Part shown: one piece after another, positions 58,686-64,000 of the stretch
Position numbering within the stretch: position 1 is the first letter of the stretch
How the letters are laid out: every line of letters begins with the position of its first letter
NCBI RefSeq assembly: GCF_918797505.1
Contig: NC_092798.1
Location: 47,762,985 to 47,826,984, forward strand
Direction: 5' to 3'
From: Bemisia tabaci
Lineage: Eukaryota; Arthropoda; Insecta; Hemiptera; Aleyrodidae
DNA length: 64,000 bases
The notes under the pieces: model-generated
Told to the model about the DNA's origin: nothing
Seen by the model: only the letters and a program-made list of their open reading frames with translations
The model's database searches: none
Made by a program: the position numbers and the translations under genes

Positions 58686-58928
58686 CTAAGTGACGCACCG
58701 TATCACTCCGCTGGTCAGTTCATAAATTAGAATGGGACGTGGCTTGTCAGCACTCGAACACCCTTCGCCGATCCTCGAATCCAACCAGTGATTTAATGGA
58801 CCACGCCAAATCCTGATTCTTTCCTTTCGAAAAGTTTTGCTGAGAACTCGTCGACGTTTGTCATTGCCCAAATGCCGCGCCAAAATGGGTTGTTCTTCAA
58901 CGTATTTAGCTATTTTACCCAAGAGCAT
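58686..58928 (-). CDS. Orphan ORF, 80 residues
   Basis: An open frame on the minus strand reads MLLGKIAKYVEEQPILARHL, then a basic stretch (GNDKRRRVLSKTFRKERIRI) and WRGPLNHWLDSRI, ending in TAG. The composition looks more protein-like than the surrounding frames. It lies about 5 kb upstream of the first Nox5 exon found and on the same strand, so it could be an upstream exon, but I see no clear donor. It may equally be a transposon fragment. Family not recognised. Confidence 0.25.
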   Translation of the reverse strand: MLLGKIAKYVEEQPILARHLGNDKRRRVLSKTFRKERIRIWRGPLNHWLDSRIGEGCSSADKPRPILIYELTSGVIRCVT

Positions 58929-59774
58929 CTTAACCCTAGCATGGCCAAGGTTACCTTAGAATCTGGAAATTTAAATTCCCTGGCATTTCCCTGATTTTCT
59001 TGACACATTTTGGTGAAATTCTTTGACAATTTAACAAATGCCAGATTTTTATAAATACAGAATTAGAAACAGTTTTCGGGTATTTGTTGTACGAAAGTTC
59101 CAACCCACTCGAGAAAGCAAATGACGGTGATTTGACGCTTTTTCCCTGAGATTTCCCGGTGTTCACGATATTCCCTGACTGTGGCAACCCTAATGACAGG
59201 CTTGGTGTTTTCGCGATATTTGGAGGGAAACAAACTGAATTTTGAGAGAAAGAATGAAGTTCCTCAGTTATTTTGGAAGCATTTACACACAAAAAAATAC
59301 ATTTAAAATGTAAGATTGAAGTACGAAACTGTCTCTTCAAGGGATGGGTCGGATTTTTGTTTTGAAGATTGAAGCCGGTTTACAGTTGATTTTCTGCACA
59401 AAACTAGGAAAAAGGGATTTTGTTCTCGCCTCAGGGGAACCTTTCCGATCTGCAGGTAACCGAGATCACAGAAACCAATCTTCGGTTCCTGTGACCCAAA
59501 ACTTCGGTTCCCTGAACCTAAAAAAATCAGTGTTCGATATGAACCGAACTTAATATATTTTCTGGAACGTTTTTTTCTCAAAGAGGGGCTACAAAAAACG
59601 GATGACAAAACTGAGAAGAAAGATTATTTAACCTGGAACAGATAAAAGGTTTCCCCCGAAATGTATTTGGGCTTCTTTCGACGAAATAGTAATGTTGTTC
59701 GATAGACTAATACTGCTCTAGATGGACATTACAATAAGGTGATTCGACGGACGGCATTTTTTGTGCCAGAGAGA

Positions 59775-60135
59775 ACGTGTGATACATTGTATCGATGCGT
59801 TCCATAATTTCAGCAACTCGTCATTTTTTTTTAGAATTTTGAGATCGCACTTCTGTTGTCCTGAGTCCAAAGAATTCAAGTACCAAATTCTACAAAGGAA
59901 TTCAACGTAATAAAGGCAGGGTTTCTTTTAGAGGAAAAATATTGCATTCGATACTGATATCGAAACTGCATTCGAATGCTGTATCTTTCTTCGATAAAAC
60001 CCTGCCCGTATTACATTGAATTTCTTTGTCAAAGGTACTTGAATTCTTTCGTCTCATGACAACAGAAGTGCGATCTCAAAATCCGAAAAAAATGGCAAGT
60101 AACTGAAACTATGGAACGAATCGATGCTATATATC
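59775..60135. repeat. Large inverted repeat
   Basis: Arms of about 150 bp: ttttgagatcgcacttctgt ... and its inverse ...acagaagtgcgatctcaaaa, with aattcaagtacc and gcagggttt also paired around a centre near 59960. No coding content. Confidence 0.75.
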
Positions 60136-60469
60136 GCACGTCACTCAGCAAGTCACACAGCAGTCCCTCTCTTGAGTGGTATCCATCTAGAGTTCTCCGT
60201 TTTTAGTCCCCTCGTAACTATCTATCCCTTCAAGTTGTGTGTGCATACGTATTTGTAAAACATGTCTCACGAGCTTTAAACTATTGCACAGAATACATCT
60301 CCTTTGAAAACGCCGAATGAAGATCGATTTCTTACGTTTAAATGGTTCCGTTTTAAAACCAAGATATATTTTTTCACATTCCTATCCACACAGGGGCTTT
60401 AGTGAACGTGCACATACTCTTGGTTCCTTTCCGTTAAACGTACTCCAAGTGGGAATGGAACTGTCATTT

Positions 60470-61030
60470 TGTGAGGCAGTACGACTCGACGCCAACGCTT
60501 CGAGGAGGGGGCGGGGGTTGGGAGAGGGGGGGGGGGTTGGAAGTCGACTGGTCATTGGTCAGTCGCTCTGCTCTGCTTTGACAACGGTTGACAAATTTAC
60601 GCGGCTGATAAAATATCGGCGCCGACACATTTCATAACCGCGGGAAGAGGCGCGAGCTGGAAGGGCTCCAGACTTTGATTTAGTGCGAGGACAGCCGAGC
60701 TCCATTTGAGGCCCTTGTTCGGGCGTTTAAAAGCGCGTCAGCATCGGTAACGCGTGTGGCCTCGGACGAAACCGCGTAAGTGCACGAGGTTTCTCACGGG
60801 TGTGACGCGGTTTTTGTGACGAGCCGTGGAACGGGGAGCCGGGCAGCCCATATATCTGTATGGGACCATAAAACATTCGATGATAAAATGCCTCACTGTG
60901 CACGGACGATTCAGCGACTTCAGGGATTTCAGTCGCGGGCCGGACCCCCTGGCCGACCTACGTCACGCGCTGTCACGCGCTGTCACGCGCCAAACTCGGC
61001 TTTTTGTCTCGCGAGTTTTCTACAAGACAC
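60470..61030. promoter_or_regulatory. CpG-rich segment, candidate promoter region
   Basis: A 560 bp stretch rich in CpG (cgccaacgcttcgaggaggg, tatcggcgccgacac, cacgcgctgtcacgcgc) in AT-rich surroundings, with a donor-like cgtaag at 60774. It lies upstream of the Nox5 exons on the minus strand and could hold that gene's promoter or one for a rightward gene. No TATA box or transcript evidence. Confidence 0.3.
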
Positions 61031-61031
61031 T

Positions 61032-61285
61032 GCGGGCCGATTTTTGAAACTGATAGACCAAGCGATAATCAAAGGAGAAAACAGAAAAAAATGGAGCAAT
61101 CATTTTGGAGAAAGCGAGAATTGAAATGGTCAAATAGACTAAAGGCAATCCACGAGATTAGTCTATCAATTTTCACTCTTGAAAGCATCCGTTTAAACCG
61201 ATAGGATCACTCCATTTCCCATGTGTCTCCTTTTTCTATCGCTTTGTCTATCAAATTCAATAATCAGTCAAATGATCAACCCGCA
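61032..61285. mobile_element. Miniature element, relative of 7819-8091
   Basis: gcgggccgatttttgaaact and inverse ...aataatcagtcaaatgatcaacccgc, 254 bp. Confidence 0.7.
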
Positions 61286-61394
61286 GGTTTGCCTTTGACT
61301 TAGTCGTGGTAAGTAATAGCCGGAGAGGGCTTAATTTTGCAGCAAAGAAATGCTACTTCTGGCTCATTCATAGAAACACCCAGCTGCACAGGGA

Positions 61395-61619
61395 CACTGG
61401 AAAAAATCGCTTGGATCTAGAGTCCAGACTCTTAAAAACATCGACAAGAAAAAATACTCTTGATTCAATCGGATTTTTGCTTAAATCAAGAGCCAAACCT
61501 CTTAATTTAAGCGGATTTCGTTTTGATTTAAGCAAAAATCTGATTGATGCAAGAGTATTTTTTCTTGTCAATGTTTTCAAGAGTCTGGACTCTAGATCCA
61601 ATGTGTTTTTTTTCCAGTG
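61395..61619. mobile_element. Tc1/mariner-like miniature element, second copy
   Basis: Same ends and interior as 26041-26274 (gtccagactcttaaaaacat and inverse). The flanks are GA rather than TA. Confidence 0.75.
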
Positions 61620-61975
61620 GAGACTAGTTAGAAACTTTCTGGTCGTTACACTGTGCGGCCTCTTCTTTTTTTATGAGAACAGTGGAAAATCAAAACCTGG
61701 TCAGCGCCAACACCACACCCAAGTAGTTTCTAAAATTGAGCGATTGTTTCTCTCATTTGACGGTATCAAGCGGACTGAGAGTACAACGCTTGCCATGAAA
61801 ATAAGACGAATATTTGGAGAAAATTAATAACATTTTATGAAAGAGTGGCATTCAGGTTTTTTCACACAGAGCAACAATACGCTCAATTTTAGCAACTCCT
61901 AATGGTACGTGCCAGGTTTTGAATTTCCACTGCATAAAAGGGTGCAATTAAATGCGAAATATGTAAGTCTCAATT

Positions 61976-62096
61976 GGACGCATTTATAAGAAAAAATGAC
62001 TATATCCATCGTCACATGAGCCCTGTCATGCATATATTCCTGTGGATCTCATGGCTCATGCCTAAATGCATATAGTTCCTTTTGATTTAAAGCTTC
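61976..62096. mobile_element. Miniature element, relative of 55304-55425
   Basis: ggacgcatttataagaaaaa at the left and agttccttttgatttaaagc at the right, with ctcatg palindromic pieces inside. Confidence 0.65.
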
Positions 62097-62220
62097 TAAT
62101 TGCAGCCCTTCAAAACAACCAATCGACTAATGCTTCTTCAGGCGCCGACGTGCAGCGCCAGACCTTCACGAAAAAAAAATTAGTAAACAAGTTTCAAAAA
62201 GCATGGCAACGCAGCAAAAA

Positions 62221-62254
62221 CTAGGGGGCTACGCCCCCTGGCCGCTACGCGGCC
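62221..62254 (-). mobile_element. Helitron-like 3' terminus, minus strand
   Basis: On the minus strand a hairpin GGCCGCG-T-AGCGGCC-like stem (62254-62240) is followed by a second GC hairpin and ends in CTAG at 62224-62221, with T next. It shares the CCCCTAG end with the element at 57865. The 5' end is not located; it may include the tRNA-like sequence at 62480-62545. Confidence 0.55.
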
Positions 62255-62475
62255 CTATTATTACCCTCCTATCGGTGTTAGTTTTATTTTTCCCCTAAAA
62301 AATTACGATATGAGGTATACTTTACTTTTAGAATGAAATAATTTTTGGTTTTGATGAATAAAGAAACAACATTTTTTTTTGAAGTCTAAAGGACGCGTTT
62401 TGTAATGACTACTTGAAGAAATATTGCAGCAAAACAACGAACATTGATTATCAGGTAATAATTAAGAACTTCAGG

Positions 62476-62547
62476 AGACGGGAATCGAACCCACACAATG
62501 AATATAGTGGACGCTTCCGACGTCTTTGACGACTCGGCCACCGCTCG
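62476..62547 (-). tRNA. tRNA-like sequence (Ser/Leu type), degenerate; possible SINE head
   Basis: The minus strand contains a perfect B box (GGTTCGATTCC at 62491-62481) and an A box (GGTGGCCGAGTCG) typical of tRNA-Ser/Leu genes, about 35 nt apart. The 7 bp acceptor stem does not form with the flanking bases and the anticodon arm is poor. It is therefore a pseudogene or the promoter head of a SINE rather than a working tRNA. Confidence 0.5.
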
Positions 62548-62696
62548 TATTGAGGAATCAGGGGCGAATCTTGTGTAGATAAGAGTAGAGCTGATGCGCA
62601 GGCTACCCAGCTACTGCGCAACCTCTTCGACCACTGCGCATCCTCCCGCGCATAGCGGCAGCGGTCTCGGAGCATTCTGAAAATTCACTCACTTTT

Positions 62697-63005
62697 ATAA
62701 CGTGATTGTAAAAAAACCTGGGTCCTATTTCCAAAATCTGAATAGAGCGGGCTCATCTAGGGCCAATTACCCGTCGATTTACGCAAAAATCATGGAAATC
62801 GGCCCGGTAGAACGCTCAAACGAACTATGACAAAAAGTATAAATTTACATTGTTTAAATGGGAGAATTCGCAACTTTACCACGTAATATAAAAAAACCTG
62901 GGCCACATTTTGAAAATCTGAAAAGAGTTGGCTTATCTAGAGGCAATTGCCCGTCGATAGCCGCAAAAATCATGAAAATCGGCCCGGTAGAACGCTGGAA
63001 CTAAG
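62697..63005 (+). repeat. Tandem duplication, ~180 bp period
   Basis: Two copies of a unit containing aaaaaaacctggg, gaaaatctgaa and aatcggcccggtagaacgct, starting near 62697 and 62877. Confidence 0.8.
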
Positions 63006-63183
63006 CGTTACCAGTTTCGCAAAATTAGGAGGTCTTGGAGCTTATAGTATAGATGAGCACAGGATGATCCATTGCACAACAGCTAACAAATAAAAAAAGA
63101 GAGATACTGCTGATTCATATTTCAGGAGACTATTATTTGAAAATGCCGCGAGTTGCATAGTTTCCGCAAGTTTGCCCCTGCCT

Positions 63184-64000
63184 CGAGCAACTATTTTAAC
63201 TCTCCAGAGATCAAATTGCATACGTAACGAAATGAAGGGATTTTGGGAGGATCTGGGGATTCATACTTCGGCGATTCAAGAAGCCGCGCCGTCGCCCGTC
63301 GCCGTGCCTCTCCCACGAAAGAACGTAACTCCACCTCAATGTATCCGAATTTCCCCTCGCAAATTGTAATTTTAATTACAGAATCTTGGACCTTCATATC
63401 TATAGAACTTTCAGCAATTTTTCACATGGTCTCATGCAAAAATTAGTAAAATTTTGGACAAAAATTGCATATGTACATTTTTTTACAAAAAATCGAATTG
63501 TCTAAGCCAACTTTACAACCTTGGAATGGAGTTACGCGTCTTCGTCCGAGAAACGACGAAGTAAACGACTGAGTAAAGAATGCTCTTCCCAAGTAAGTAA
63601 AAAGACTAAAAATTGAAAAATCGCTCAGTCGCGTCGATTTCGTACTTAGCGGAGAGTTTAATATGGTTCCAATTCTGAAATATTCGATTCTTATTGGTCC
63701 GTTTTCCCGCCAAGATTGAAACGGCGCCAATACAGCTGCGCGTTTTGACGCTTTAAGGTGGTCAGAACAGGAAGAACATACCTTCATATCACTTATACTT
63801 TGCTTTAAGCGCCGGGTCAGAGGGTATCGAGCAACTATTTCAACTTTCCGGAGATCAAATTGCATACTCAACGAAATTAAGGAGTTTCGCGGGGACGTGG
63901 GACCTCACATGCTTGGGTGGCCCAGGTTGAGAGACCGTGGCCACGAGGTCGCTCCTGTCTCCAGCAACTATTTTAACTTCAAGGAGATCAATTTGCATAC
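63184..64000 (+). repeat. Repeated gagcaactattttaactctc module
   Basis: The phrase agcaactatttcaacttt...gagatcaaattgcatac occurs at about 63186, 63829 and 63963 and runs off the window end; a larger repeat continues to the right. Confidence 0.65.
63310..63560. repeat. Unbroken copy of the 42045-42850 repeat
   Basis: cacgaaagaacgtaactcca to tggaatggagttacgcgtct without the 550 bp insertion; the ends are weakly inverse (gaacgtaact / agttac). Confidence 0.7.

Noticed and set aside
60780..61124. 114-codon plus-strand frame in the CpG-rich segment
   Set aside because: It runs from CpG-rich sequence straight into the miniature element at 61032, so it is not one coding unit. No domain seen.
61306..61827. 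173-codon frame on the plus strand
   Set aside because: Its middle is the palindromic miniature element at 61395-61619; the peptide is a by-product of that repeat, and a mirror frame exists on the minus strand.
62476..62547. Functional tRNA gene
   Set aside because: A and B boxes are good but the acceptor stem and anticodon arm do not pair, so only a tRNA-like sequence is claimed.

Overview
The window is eukaryotic nuclear DNA, almost certainly from an insect. Coding sequence is a few percent of the total, genes are broken by short phased introns with GT..AG borders, and the rest is AT-rich sequence packed with short terminal-inverted-repeat (TIR) elements, foldback elements, Helitron remnants and tandem repeats. 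A repeat-rich hemipteran such as a whitefly is a reasonable guess, but nothing here proves the species.

The one clearly identified gene is a calcium-regulated NADPH oxidase of the Nox5 type on the minus strand. I could place 18 consecutive coding exons from 53719 down to the stop codon at 33718. All intron phases agree and together they encode 1032 residues: EF hands, six membrane segments with both haem-ligand histidine pairs, the FAD motif, an unusually long linker, the NADPH-binding motifs and a normal NOX C-terminus. The start codon and the first exon(s) lie upstream of 53719 and were not identified. Most introns hold one or more miniature elements.

Left part. 1-15 kb is a repeat-rich block. 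A stretch of about 13 kb (1962-14942) is bounded by inverted copies of a ~115 bp sequence and holds two arrays of a 514 bp tandem unit, copies of a composite repeat, miniature elements, a large TCGATCGA-type foldback element (6719-7324) and an extreme GC-rich palindrome (9956-10238). Several weak plus-strand exon candidates lie at 7.5-10.6 kb. At 15035-15885 is a minus-strand terminal exon of an unrecognised protein whose frame is broken twice. At 18203-18336 is a plus-strand terminal exon with an acidic C-terminus and a poly(A) signal.

Middle. 16-33 kb has no confident gene. It holds foldback elements, a 2.2 kb piggyBac-like element (22674-24890) with only an acidic N-terminal coding fragment, Tc1/mariner-like miniature elements with TA target sites, and a degenerate tandem repeat region (28.6-31.45 kb).

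Right part. Beyond the oxidase (54-64 kb) are more miniature elements, a Helitron remnant with an N-terminal helicase-associated domain and a recognisable 3' end (56829-57865), an orphan ORF (58686-58928), a CpG-rich segment that could be a promoter (60470-61030), and a second Helitron-like 3' end with a tRNA-like sequence nearby (62221-62545). A 1.4 kb TIR element inside the oxidase gene (45073-46459) carries a 5S rRNA-derived sequence.

I see no multi-gene system. The strongest leads for novelty are the 13 kb inverted-repeat-bounded block with its 514 bp ORF-bearing satellite, the 5S-carrying TIR element, and the possible duplicated exons with a 19 nt long-range complementary pair.
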